13,575 nucleotides of DNA from CAVPRW01 sp046727435 [NCBI: bacterium] (GTDB lineage: Bacteria; Tectomicrobia; Entotheonellia; J063): NCBI GenBank assembly GCA_046727435.1, contig JBKPCR010000214.1:1-13575 (forward strand), written 5' to 3'. How positions within the stretch are numbered: the stretch's first letter is position 1; every line of letters starts with the position of its first letter. The notes under the pieces were generated by a model. That model was not told the DNA's origin. It made no database searches and was given only the letters and a program-made list of their open reading frames with translations. Made by a program: the position numbers and the translations under genes. Below, piece after piece: positions 1-7,182 of this stretch.

Positions 1-32
1 ACAACTGATCCTATCTCAAAGACGTCTGCCGT

Positions 33-245
33 CTAATGCGTGACGCGGTCGTACTCGCTGAAGCGCCGATCCACTTCAGCTTCGGCCTTCTCGCGGGTAT
101 AGCCGTAGCGCTCTTGCAGGCGCCCGATCAACTTGTCTCGCTCTCCCTCAATCCGATCGAGGTCATCATCCGTGAGGTCGCCCCACCATTTCTTGACCTC
201 CCCACGCATTTGCTTCCACTTGCCTTTCAAAGTATCAGAATTCAT
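33..245 (-). CDS. CsbD-like small stress protein
   Basis: The 70-residue product begins MNSDTLKGKWKQMRG and is rich in Lys, Glu, Asp, Arg and Trp, as is typical of the CsbD family, general-stress proteins of about 60-70 residues whose biochemical role is not known. The N-terminal 'LKGKWKQMRGEVKKWWGDLTDDDL' type pattern and the later RIEGERDKLIGRLQERYG stretch are the family hallmarks. The open frame extends 23 codons further upstream, but the ATG at 245 is preferred because GAGGTGG lies just upstream on the minus strand (about 249-256) and the family starts here. There is no signal peptide or membrane segment, so it should be cytoplasmic. It is divergent from the receptor gene and separated from it by over 800 bases, so there is no operon partner in the window. 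Confidence 0.88.
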   Translation of the reverse strand: MNSDTLKGKWKQMRGEVKKWWGDLTDDDLDRIEGERDKLIGRLQERYGYTREKAEAEVDRRFSEYDRVTH

Positions 246-507
246 TCTCCACCTCTTCTCTCTCGAAAACCGTTTGGGAACGAGCGCCGCTCCCCCAGGA
301 GACTGCCTCCTCATGGTGCGAGGAGCCCCTGGGCAGCGCTCTACACAGGAGAGAGCAAGAGAGATGCCGGACCTCCCGAACGTGCTCCCCCTGCTTGCCG
401 TCTCCGAGGTGTCGCCCCACTAAGAGACAAGGACTCCCACACCCTTCCCGCCTCACCTGGGGTCTGCATGGGTGGGGTGTGAGGGCCGCGGTCCATGCCC
501 CAACTTC

Positions 508-524
508 TCTCTCAAAGTGAGAGA
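508..524. repeat. Short perfect inverted repeat, 7-bp arms
   Basis: TCTCTCA (508-514) is followed after three bases (AAG) by its exact reverse complement TGAGAGA (518-524). A further CTCTCA copy lies at 529-534. It could form a tight hairpin or be a small operator between the divergent genes. There is no T-run on either side, so it does not look like an intrinsic terminator. Repeats of this length arise by chance, so the functional claim is weak. Confidence 0.35.
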
Positions 525-965
525 TCCCTCTCATTTCAGCACCCCGTCATGGACATGGCTTTGACGATGGGTATGAGTCAGAGCAGAACAGCAAACCGAC
601 AGAAGGCCACACGGACCTCGGGTAGCAAATGCATGCACATGAACCGCTGCAGGAGGATAAGGTTGATGTCCAGGAACAGATGGCATGGATAGCCAAGGCT
701 CGTCGGGCTAGGGTGACGCTGGTGTGGGAACTCCGAATGTCGCGCACTCTGTCATTCGTAAATTTGCATTCGACGCCAGTATTAGTGTTGGATTTGTGCC
801 CCTAACGAGGGAAAAGCTCCTGCAGAATTTTCCCCGGCCAGCGTGGTCGTCGGGACCGCTAACCGGTCTCTGGCCCGCTCTTATCGGACTCTTGGCTCGA
901 GTGTAGCGCCAAGACCTGCGCGGGGGAGGGGGGTATAGGCACAATGTCGTCCCCCAAATGCCCTC

Positions 966-1000
966 GGGAGTTTCGTCGCACATTGGCAGACGAAACTCCC
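966..1000. repeat. Perfect 12-bp inverted repeat (hairpin or operator) upstream of receptor gene
   Basis: GGGAGTTTCGTC at 966-977 and its exact reverse complement GACGAAACTCCC at 989-1000 flank an 11-base loop (978-988). The repeat ends about 80 bases before the receptor start codon. Neither flank carries the T-run expected of an intrinsic terminator. A leader hairpin in the receptor mRNA or a binding site for a dimeric regulator are the likelier roles. The symmetry is seen directly; the function is inferred. Confidence 0.6.
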
Positions 1001-1079
1001 CTTCCCCCCAGGCCCCCAGTGCGCTAAGATCTGCGGACCAGAGGCGGAGACGGACGTGACGGCTGGAGGGGGATCGCGT

Positions 1080-3884
1080 ATGGACCCGCGCGATTGGTAC
1101 GCAGGGATTGATGTGGCGCATCGGCGCCGCGCGTTTACGCTCGCCTGGCGCCTGTGCCGTAGTGAGGAGACAGCGGTAGAACGGATCATCCCGACTGCAG
1201 TGGAGATTGCCTACAAGAGCGTCCGCCGCAGGATGCGACGCGAGCGGGACAGTGCTACAGGCTGGAAAATCATGCTGAGTGATGCGCAACTGTTGCAAAT
1301 TGGCATCTTGGAAGCCGCCGAGCGGGAAGGTATGGCACCGCAGACCGGCCCTTGGCTGCCGTACATTGCCGCCCTCACGCTGCGTACGCTGCAGCGGAGT
1401 TCCTTTTCCGTGGCCGTCGGCTTCGGACAGTGGTTGACGAATGGGTCCAGGCAGGAGGTCCTGAAGCTCTTCGACTTCCTGGACCCCGGCGGCCACACGC
1501 TCCGGGAGACGCAGGGTGTGAGAGATGAGTATGGCACGATTCATCAGCAGATGTGCAAATGGCTTCGGGAACACATGTCGCCCAGCCAGCCGCAGTTGGC
1601 GTTCACAGAGATCCCGAAAAGGGCGGATGATGCACGTTACCAAGCCCTGGCCGCCATGGTGCCATGGGAGAGGTCCCACCTGCCGGACACGTACGAGGCC
1701 TTCTCCGCGCTGCAGGAGGCCAGGAGAAGGGTACTTGCGGAGGGCCTCAACACGCTCCTAGGCCGATCGCACGGGCGCCGACGAAGGCGAGCGGCCGCGA
1801 TTGCCACAGAGGTGGAGGTGGAGCGGGCGCACGTCTGCATATGCCAGGAACAGTGTCTCGAATGGGTGAAACGGTGGGGAGGCTTCGACACCGCCTTTGC
1901 GCGGTGGCGGATTCCCGCTGTGGAGGGAATGGCACAAGATCCCGATGAGGATCCCTGGCAGCCGCCGGGGAGCTCTGACTGGAATAAGATCGATGGGGAG
2001 ATTATGAAAGAAATCGTCTGGAGGCAATGGCTGGAGAGTCGCCGCGGGCGAGAGCCAAACGCCACGTTTGAGGTGCGCGTCGATGGCCAGGTGCAGGCCG
2101 TGATCACCCCGGCCCGGCGCAATTCTGTCACGCTATCGTTACCGGCGTTCGCCCGCTACGTCGAGATTCAGGACCCCGAGCGCCAGGTGGTGGTGGCCAC
2201 GTGCCATCTCATGGACCCGCACGATCTGCCCCGCAGAGGCTGGCGACGTGCCGTGCCCCTGTCGGCCGGCGGCATCCTGCGTTTCACCTTGTCTGCAACC
2301 CTGGAGCCAGGGACGGAAGAGACCGGCTTGCGCATAACGGTTGAAGTGTCGCCACGCAGACGGCGACCCGCCCCCACCCAAGAGCGCGCGGCGGTAGAAA
2401 GCGTGCGGGCATGGTGGTCACCGATGCTGTCCCTGCGGCCCCCCCGTTGGGCTATCGCGGTCATCGGCCTAATGCTGTTGAGCGGCGTGGTGGCTTACGC
2501 GCGGCTGTTCCCGCCAGAGGTGACCATGGCGGTGAGCTATAGTGATCAGGAGGAGGTGTCTGGCATCAAGGACGTGGGGCATGAGCTGGAGGGCCAACTG
2601 GGGGCAAAGCTTGTGCTGCGGCATACCAAACCGAGTAGTCTGGTGCGCGAGTTGGAAGAGATGGTCGCTGCCGGCACCATGAAGTGGGATCTCATCGGTG
2701 TGGATAACGACATCCTCGGGATCCTGGTCCAAAAAGGGTTGGTGCAGAATCTGTCACAATACAAGTCCTATGAGGCGTTGATCCCCACCACCCTGCTCCA
2801 CCCCCTCGAAGAGGGGCTCCGAGTGGACGGGCGCTTCTACTTCGTCCCCTTTCGCCCCAATGTCAAACTCATGTATTATAACCAGGACATGCTCAAAAAG
2901 GCTGGGCATGACCAGCCGCCCGCGACCTGGGAGGCGCTAAGACAGCTCACCCAAGACCTCGCATCAGACAGCGCGGTCTCGAGGGGGCGTGTGGCCATCC
3001 AGGCGCATCCCGGGAAAGCCGCTGCCGTGACCGCGTTCGAATGGGTCAAATCCATGGGAGGGGATCCCCTGACCCTCGCGGATGCGGGAGCACGGCAGGC
3101 CTTTACCCTCCTGTGGAACTTGGCGCCTTACCTGGAGCCAGAATCAACCAAAATCCAATTTAATACCGCGAACGATATGCTGATCGACAACGAGGTGGCT
3201 ATGGTCAGCAACTGGACATACGGCATCAAGGTAGTGATGGAAAACGCCGGGAAGACATACATCAAAGTGGCCCATGAATGGCCGGAGAAGAGCAAGTTTG
3301 TCCTGGGAGGCGATGTGCTCGCGATCCCCCAGGGGGCCCCCCACCCAGATCTGGCGATCAAGCTGATCGAGCGGCTCATCTCCACGGAGACCCAGCACAC
3401 ACTCGCCGCCCGCCTGTTCTGGGCCCCGGTGCGAGAGGATGCCTACGCTGGGCTCTCCCCGCAGGAATATTTTCAGGTGATCCGGAAAGCACTCGGTGAT
3501 GCGGTCCCACGACCGACCACACCGGGGTGGGTGGTGGCCGAAGAGGTCCTCAGCGATGCCCTGCAGGAGGTACTGCGAAGAGGCAGGGAACAAGGAGCCC
3601 CGGCGACCGCCGCTGACATCGACGCGCTGTTACGCCCATATGCCGCACGCTTGCAGGAGATCCCGCGCGAGTATATCCCGTGTGCCGTGGTAGCCAAGAA
3701 GACCGCGCGCGCAGGGGGCTGTGAAGTGGAAGTGCAGACCGAGAAATCCTTCGAGGTCCTTGCCCGCGACTTCAACACCACGCCAGCCATTTTAGCCAAG
3801 GTCAATGGCCGTCGCGACCGGGAGCCTGTGAGTCCAGCCAATATGCAAATCCTGCTCGTTCCTAAGCATGAGCCCAGAAACTAG
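1080..3884 (+). CDS. Membrane-spanning regulator-like protein: sigma-like cytoplasmic region, TM helix, solute-binding domain, LysM
   Basis: This 934-residue protein has an uncommon architecture. Residues 1-57 (RRRAFTLAWRLCRSEETAVE...) look like ECF sigma region 2. Residues about 91-265 are helical, with the pattern RSSFSVAVGFGQWL (106-119), VPWERSHLP (194-202) and an EVEVERAHVC segment. I recall this order from uncharacterised proteins in metagenomes but cannot verify it. Residues about 330-425 are beta-rich, with RYVEIQDPE. An Arg-rich run (233-237) fits a cytoplasmic location. One transmembrane helix spans about 456-476 (WAIAVIGLMLLSGVVAYA), preceded by Arg residues, so N-in. Residues about 482-860 form a family-1 extracytoplasmic solute-binding domain (RPNVKLMYYN 592-601, GGDV 743-746). 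Residues about 882-929 resemble LysM (SFEVLARDFNTTPAILAKVNG). C868 and C881 could form a disulfide. The ATG at 1080 is chosen over a GTG at 1056 because GGAGGGGG (1065-1072) sits at correct spacing. A likely role is sensing the solute carried by the downstream transporter and relaying this to the cytoplasm; this is inference. Confidence 0.8.
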   Translation: MDPRDWYAGIDVAHRRRAFTLAWRLCRSEETAVERIIPTAVEIAYKSVRRRMRRERDSATGWKIMLSDAQLLQIGILEAAEREGMAPQTGPWLPYIAALTLRTLQRSSFSVAVGFGQWLTNGSRQEVLKLFDFLDPGGHTLRETQGVRDEYGTIHQQMCKWLREHMSPSQPQLAFTEIPKRADDARYQALAAMVPWERSHLPDTYEAFSALQEARRRVLAEGLNTLLGRSHGRRRRRAAAIATEVEVERAHVCICQEQCLEWVKRWGGFDTAFARWRIPAVEGMAQDPDEDPWQPPGSSDWNKIDGEIMKEIVWRQWLESRRGREPNATFEVRVDGQVQAVITPARRNSVTLSLPAFARYVEIQDPERQVVVATCHLMDPHDLPRRGWRRAVPLSAGGILRFTLSATLEPGTEETGLRITVEVSPRRRRPAPTQERAAVESVRAWWSPMLSLRPPRWAIAVIGLMLLSGVVAYARLFPPEVTMAVSYSDQEEVSGIKDVGHELEGQLGAKLVLRHTKPSSLVRELEEMVAAGTMKWDLIGVDNDILGILVQKGLVQNLSQYKSYEALIPTTLLHPLEEGLRVDGRFYFVPFRPNVKLMYYNQDMLKKAGHDQPPATWEALRQLTQDLASDSAVSRGRVAIQAHPGKAAAVTAFEWVKSMGGDPLTLADAGARQAFTLLWNLAPYLEPESTKIQFNTANDMLIDNEVAMVSNWTYGIKVVMENAGKTYIKVAHEWPEKSKFVLGGDVLAIPQGAPHPDLAIKLIERLISTETQHTLAARLFWAPVREDAYAGLSPQEYFQVIRKALGDAVPRPTTPGWVVAEEVLSDALQEVLRRGREQGAPATAADIDALLRPYAARLQEIPREYIPCAVVAKKTARAGGCEVEVQTEKSFEVLARDFNTTPAILAKVNGRRDREPVSPANMQILLVPKHEPRN

Positions 3885-3963
3885 GGATATAACTTATGGT
3901 GCTACTGAAGTGTAGGTCCCACTGACATCTGGCAAAGCTTGAGAATGGGTCTGGGAGCACTGG

Positions 3964-3989
3964 GGAACTTAGTAACGACAGATGCGTTA
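3964..3989 (+). promoter_or_regulatory. Candidate ECF-sigma promoter for the transporter operon
   Basis: GGAAC (3964-3968), 16 bases, then CGTTA (3985-3989) matches the usual ECF layout of a GGAAC-type -35 and a CGTT/GTT-type -10 at this spacing. Transcription would start near 3995, leaving a leader of about 140 bases before the solute-binding protein gene. I see no sigma-70 TTGACA/TATAAT pair in the 249-base gap. The pattern is short, so a chance match is possible. Its position between a gene with a sigma-like N terminus and the operon it might control raises its plausibility. Confidence 0.4.
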
Positions 3990-4133
3990 TAGCGAGGCCA
4001 GTCAGCACGCCACGACAAAGGGAATATCATGGAAAACAAGCATTTTTTGGGCTAGGATGCCTATCCAGTGCATTATTTACCGGAGCGATGTGAGGAATTC
4101 TTAAAGAGAACGACGCCAACCAAGAGGGGGATC

Positions 4134-5339
4134 ATGTACCATATGGTCTGTGCGACATTTGTGCTCTTTCTATTTTCCATAGGGATGGCCAGCTTTTCGT
4201 CAGGAGAGACGCTCAGCATTTCCGCCTCTCTTGGAGAAGACGAGTGGAAAGTCATGCGGGAACAAGTCTTCCCAACCTTTGAAGCCCGGGAAAACTGCCG
4301 TATCCGAGCGGTCAATATCGAGGCGGGGGATACGCTGAAGAAAATCGAGGCCATGCACAGGGCCAACCGGATGAGTATCGACCTGTTGCTCCTGGATAAT
4401 ATGAACCTTGCTCCTTACGTTGAAAAAAGGCTGGTACTCGATCTCACGAAAGACCAAGCCCAGATCGATCCTGAAGTCTATGAATCACTCGTGAAACCCC
4501 TGACCTTTAACGACCGGCTGATGTTTTTTCCCGGCCGGCCAAATGTGCAGATAACCTACTACAACACGGATGTTTTTGACGGCAGCAACTATACAATTCC
4601 CGAGACCTGGGACGAGCTCCTTGAGGTGGCGAAACGGCTCAAGGCCGCCTATAAAGTCGGGAAGGTCGCCGTGCACGGGACGCTGGACACCAATACCACG
4701 ACTCAGGTGTTCGAGTTCATCACCGCGGCAGGGGGAGAGATCACGACCTTAAACGACGCCGGATCCGTCAAGGCTTTCACGTTCTTGCAGGAGCTATCTA
4801 CGTACCTGAATCCGGAAACCAAGAAAGCCAACTGGAATACGACGAACAAATTCCTGTCTGAAGAAACGCTGTTCCTGGCCCGTAATTGGCCGATCGGGAT
4901 GCAGGTGATCGTGAAGCAGAACCAGAAGACCAATATCAAGGCCTACGCCACGTGGGCTGGCCCGGCAGGGCGAGCGACCATGATCGGTGGGGATGTGATC
5001 GCCATCACCAAACGCTCACCCAACCAAGAGCTGGCCCTGAAGTTCGCCGGGTATTTGATGAGCCGGGAGATCCAGACGCTGCTCGTGACCGAGCTCGGCT
5101 GGCCGCCCATACGGTCCGATGCTCTGGGGAGCGTGCCGGAGTGGCAGCAAGGGTTTTTCAAGGCCATCATGGAAGCCCTGCGCTATGGCCACTATCGGCC
5201 CGCCATCCTGGGATGGTCGGCGGTGGATAAGTATGTCAATCTGGCCTTTAAAGATATCGTCATGGACGGCAGAGACGTGCAGGCAACCCTGAATACATAC
5301 GCCCGAGACTTGCAGGAAGAACTCGAGTGGCTCAAGTGA
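4134..5339 (+). CDS. ABC transporter extracellular solute-binding protein, family 1
   Basis: The product has 401 residues and is an exported solute-binding component of a carbohydrate-type ABC importer. A hydrophobic leader (VCATFVLFLFSIGMA) is followed by ASFSSGETLSISASL, a plausible signal-peptidase I region. No lipobox cysteine follows, so it is probably a free periplasmic protein. Family features include RPNVQITYYN (135-144), PETWDELLEVAKRL, and GGDVIAITKRSP starting at G285. It is clearly paralogous to the outer domain of the upstream membrane protein: 10 of 19 residues are identical over the GGDV block, and RPNV...YYN is shared. Start choice: GAGGGGG (4124-4130) precedes the ATG at 4134. 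A GTG at 4068 would add a Lys/Arg-rich 22-residue extension, and since the leader from 4134 has few positive charges that longer form cannot be excluded. First gene of a four-gene operon. Substrate unknown. Confidence 0.9.
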   Translation: MYHMVCATFVLFLFSIGMASFSSGETLSISASLGEDEWKVMREQVFPTFEARENCRIRAVNIEAGDTLKKIEAMHRANRMSIDLLLLDNMNLAPYVEKRLVLDLTKDQAQIDPEVYESLVKPLTFNDRLMFFPGRPNVQITYYNTDVFDGSNYTIPETWDELLEVAKRLKAAYKVGKVAVHGTLDTNTTTQVFEFITAAGGEITTLNDAGSVKAFTFLQELSTYLNPETKKANWNTTNKFLSEETLFLARNWPIGMQVIVKQNQKTNIKAYATWAGPAGRATMIGGDVIAITKRSPNQELALKFAGYLMSREIQTLLVTELGWPPIRSDALGSVPEWQQGFFKAIMEALRYGHYRPAILGWSAVDKYVNLAFKDIVMDGRDVQATLNTYARDLQEELEWLK

Positions 5340-5348
5340 GGCAATGGT

Positions 5349-6353
5349 ATGCGGTTTGTCAAAACGTACTGGCTTGAAATACTGATGGTCATCCCGCTCT
5401 TTGCCTATATCACAGGCTTCACGTTGCTGCCGATAGTGACAAACATCAAAGAGAGTTTTATAGACCAGAGGTTCGGGAGGAGATATGACATTCTAGTCTC
5501 GAGAATAGCGGATATCACGTACGATCTAGAACATGCGCTGGATAACGAAGAAAAAAGAGCCTATGAAAATGAACGTGCAGAAACCGCTCTGGCACTGGAC
5601 CGTTTGCAACATTCCCCATACGCTGGCTTTAGTCTGAGCAACTATCGCAAGCTGTTCACAGATCGGAGTTTTATCAAAGCCATTTTCAATACGCTGGCGA
5701 TTACCCTGATGGGTCTCTCTCTGCAGTTGGTGGTTGCCATGTCGATCGCCCTTTTGCTGAGCCGACCGTTTCGAGGTAAAGGCTTTTTCCGCACCATCGT
5801 GCTGACGCCACTTGGCATCCCCACCATCGTGTCGGCCACGATCATGACCTATATCTTTGATACGGCTGGGTACCTGAACGAAGTCCTCTACAAGCTGGGA
5901 CTGCTCGGGGAGGTGCCGATTGACTGGGCACAGGGCGGGTGGCTCTCCATCTGCATGGTGGTGTTCGCGGATACCTGGAAGGTCCTGCCCTTAATGGTCT
6001 TGCTGTTCATCGCCGGCCTGGAAGCGATACCCCAGAGCGTGCACGAGGCGACGCAGATCGACGGTTCACCACCACTGTACAAGTTTTTCACCGTCACTCT
6101 GCCGCTGATGAAGCCGTATATCACCATCGCCCTCATCCTCAGGGCCATTGACGCCTTTCGCATCTTCGAACTGCCGCTCATTCTGACTGGCACCGCGACC
6201 ACACCGCTGATTTCGACATTCACGTACAGCGAGTATACCAGGCAAAACTACAACCTTTCTGCTGCCAGCGGGACCATACTCACGGGCATCATTCTCATCT
6301 TTGTGTTCACCTATCTGTACGTCGTGGAAAGGGAAAGGGGAACCAATGCCTAA
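5349..6353 (+). CDS. ABC transporter permease, MalF/UgpA type, with extra periplasmic segment
   Basis: This 334-residue inner-membrane permease has a first helix near residues 10-30 and a block of helices from about 109 onward. The conserved EAA cytoplasmic loop is EATQIDGSPPLYKFFTVTLPL, starting at E233, which contacts the ATPase. Between the first helix and the SLSNYRKLF segment that normally follows closely lies a charged, helix-prone insertion (about residues 40-91: YDILVSRIADITYDLEHALD, then NEEKRAYENERAETALALD). This should face the periplasm and may contact the binding protein. The start codon is 9 bases after the upstream stop, and GAGG (5337-5340) overlapping that stop serves as ribosome site. 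The gene overlaps the next permease by 8 bases. Base composition is noticeably AT-richer here (one 60-base sample about 47% GC) than in the flanking genes. Confidence 0.93.
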   Translation: MRFVKTYWLEILMVIPLFAYITGFTLLPIVTNIKESFIDQRFGRRYDILVSRIADITYDLEHALDNEEKRAYENERAETALALDRLQHSPYAGFSLSNYRKLFTDRSFIKAIFNTLAITLMGLSLQLVVAMSIALLLSRPFRGKGFFRTIVLTPLGIPTIVSATIMTYIFDTAGYLNEVLYKLGLLGEVPIDWAQGGWLSICMVVFADTWKVLPLMVLLFIAGLEAIPQSVHEATQIDGSPPLYKFFTVTLPLMKPYITIALILRAIDAFRIFELPLILTGTATTPLISTFTYSEYTRQNYNLSAASGTILTGIILIFVFTYLYVVERERGTNA

Positions 6354-7167
6354 AAAGCTGCTGCAACATATTCCCTTTTACCTGTATCTTGCTGTCGTGG
6401 GTCTCATCATTCTGTACCCAATATTTTTGATGTTCAAGATTTCTGCGAGCTATCCGGCAGATATCATGAAACCCCATAAGGATTTGCTCTGGGGGCCAGC
6501 GGGAATCACCCTGGAGCACTGGCATAATGTCTTCACCTCCGGGCTGTTGTGGCCGTCGCTATTCAAGAGCCTGCTGGTGGCCACGCTGGTGATGATCCTG
6601 GCGATCCTGATCGCCGCGCCGGCGGCCTACGTCATTTCGAGAGTCGGCAGTCCGTTTAAATACCTGTTTATCATCTCGTTGTTTATCTCGAGAACCTTCC
6701 CAGAAGTCGCCATCGCCCTGCCTGTCAGCGTCGTGTTCTTGCACTGGAATCTTCTCGATACGTCGTTCGGGCTGATCCTGGCGCATCTCATCAAGGTCTT
6801 GCCCTATGTCGGCTGGATCCTGATCGGGACGTTCGAGGCGATCCCGCGCTCTCTGGAGGAGGCGTCCTCTGTCGACGGCGCCAGTAAGCTACGCACCTTA
6901 CGCAAAGTGATTTTCCCGCTGTCGCTGCCAGGCGTCGCGGTCGCCGCCATGCTCGTCTGGCTGGAATCGTGGAATGAGTTCACGTATGCCTTGTATCTGA
7001 CCGTGTCAGAAAATACACTACCGCTGCAGACGTACTACTATGTCAACCGCGGCGGCATCTTCAACTCAGCGGCCTATGCGACGATCATTACGCTTCCGGT
7101 CATTATCTTAACGTTTATCCTCCAGCGATACATCACCTCCGGCATGCTGGCGGGAGGGGTGAAGTAA
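6346..7167 (+). CDS. ABC transporter permease, MalG/UgpE type
   Basis: A 273-residue inner-membrane permease and partner of the preceding one. It begins MPKKLLQHIPFYLYL with a positively charged N terminus and a first helix near residues 8-28. The EAA loop EEASSVDGASKLRTLRKVIF is intact, and the C terminus MLAGGVK is typical of MalG-type subunits (often ...GAVKG). The ATG at 6346 lies inside the last codons of the upstream permease (8-base overlap), with AAGGGG at 6335-6340 as ribosome site, so translational coupling is expected. A longer open frame starting at 6301 would lie deep in the upstream gene and is rejected. Together the two permeases would form the heterodimeric channel of a carbohydrate-type importer. 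Confidence 0.94.
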   Translation: MPKKLLQHIPFYLYLAVVGLIILYPIFLMFKISASYPADIMKPHKDLLWGPAGITLEHWHNVFTSGLLWPSLFKSLLVATLVMILAILIAAPAAYVISRVGSPFKYLFIISLFISRTFPEVAIALPVSVVFLHWNLLDTSFGLILAHLIKVLPYVGWILIGTFEAIPRSLEEASSVDGASKLRTLRKVIFPLSLPGVAVAAMLVWLESWNEFTYALYLTVSENTLPLQTYYYVNRGGIFNSAAYATIITLPVIILTFILQRYITSGMLAGGVK

Positions 7168-7182
7168 CAGAGGGACACGATC

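Larger units (their letters stand above)
246..1079. other. Long intergenic region, no supported gene
   Basis: About 830 bases separate the divergent csbD-like and receptor genes. Open frames here are short, lack good ribosome sites and do not resemble proteins I recognise. One stretch (about 630-793, plus strand, EPLQEDKVDVQEQMAWIAK...) stays open after an upstream stop and might be a decayed gene remnant, but nothing supports translation. The region holds two clear inverted repeats (508-524 and 966-1000). A TATAGG hexamer at 934-939 could be a -10 element for the receptor gene, but I see no matching -35. It must contain the promoters of both flanking genes. Confidence 0.5.

Noticed and set aside
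20-34. AGACG...CGTCT stem after the csbD-like stop, with TTT on the minus strand
   Set aside because: Only five base pairs and three Ts, overlapping the stop codon; too weak to call a terminator.
4029-4055. Eight-codon open frame MENKHFLG in the leader of the transporter operon, after AAAGGGAA
   Set aside because: Too short to support as a leader peptide, with no attenuator hairpins or repeated codons beside it.
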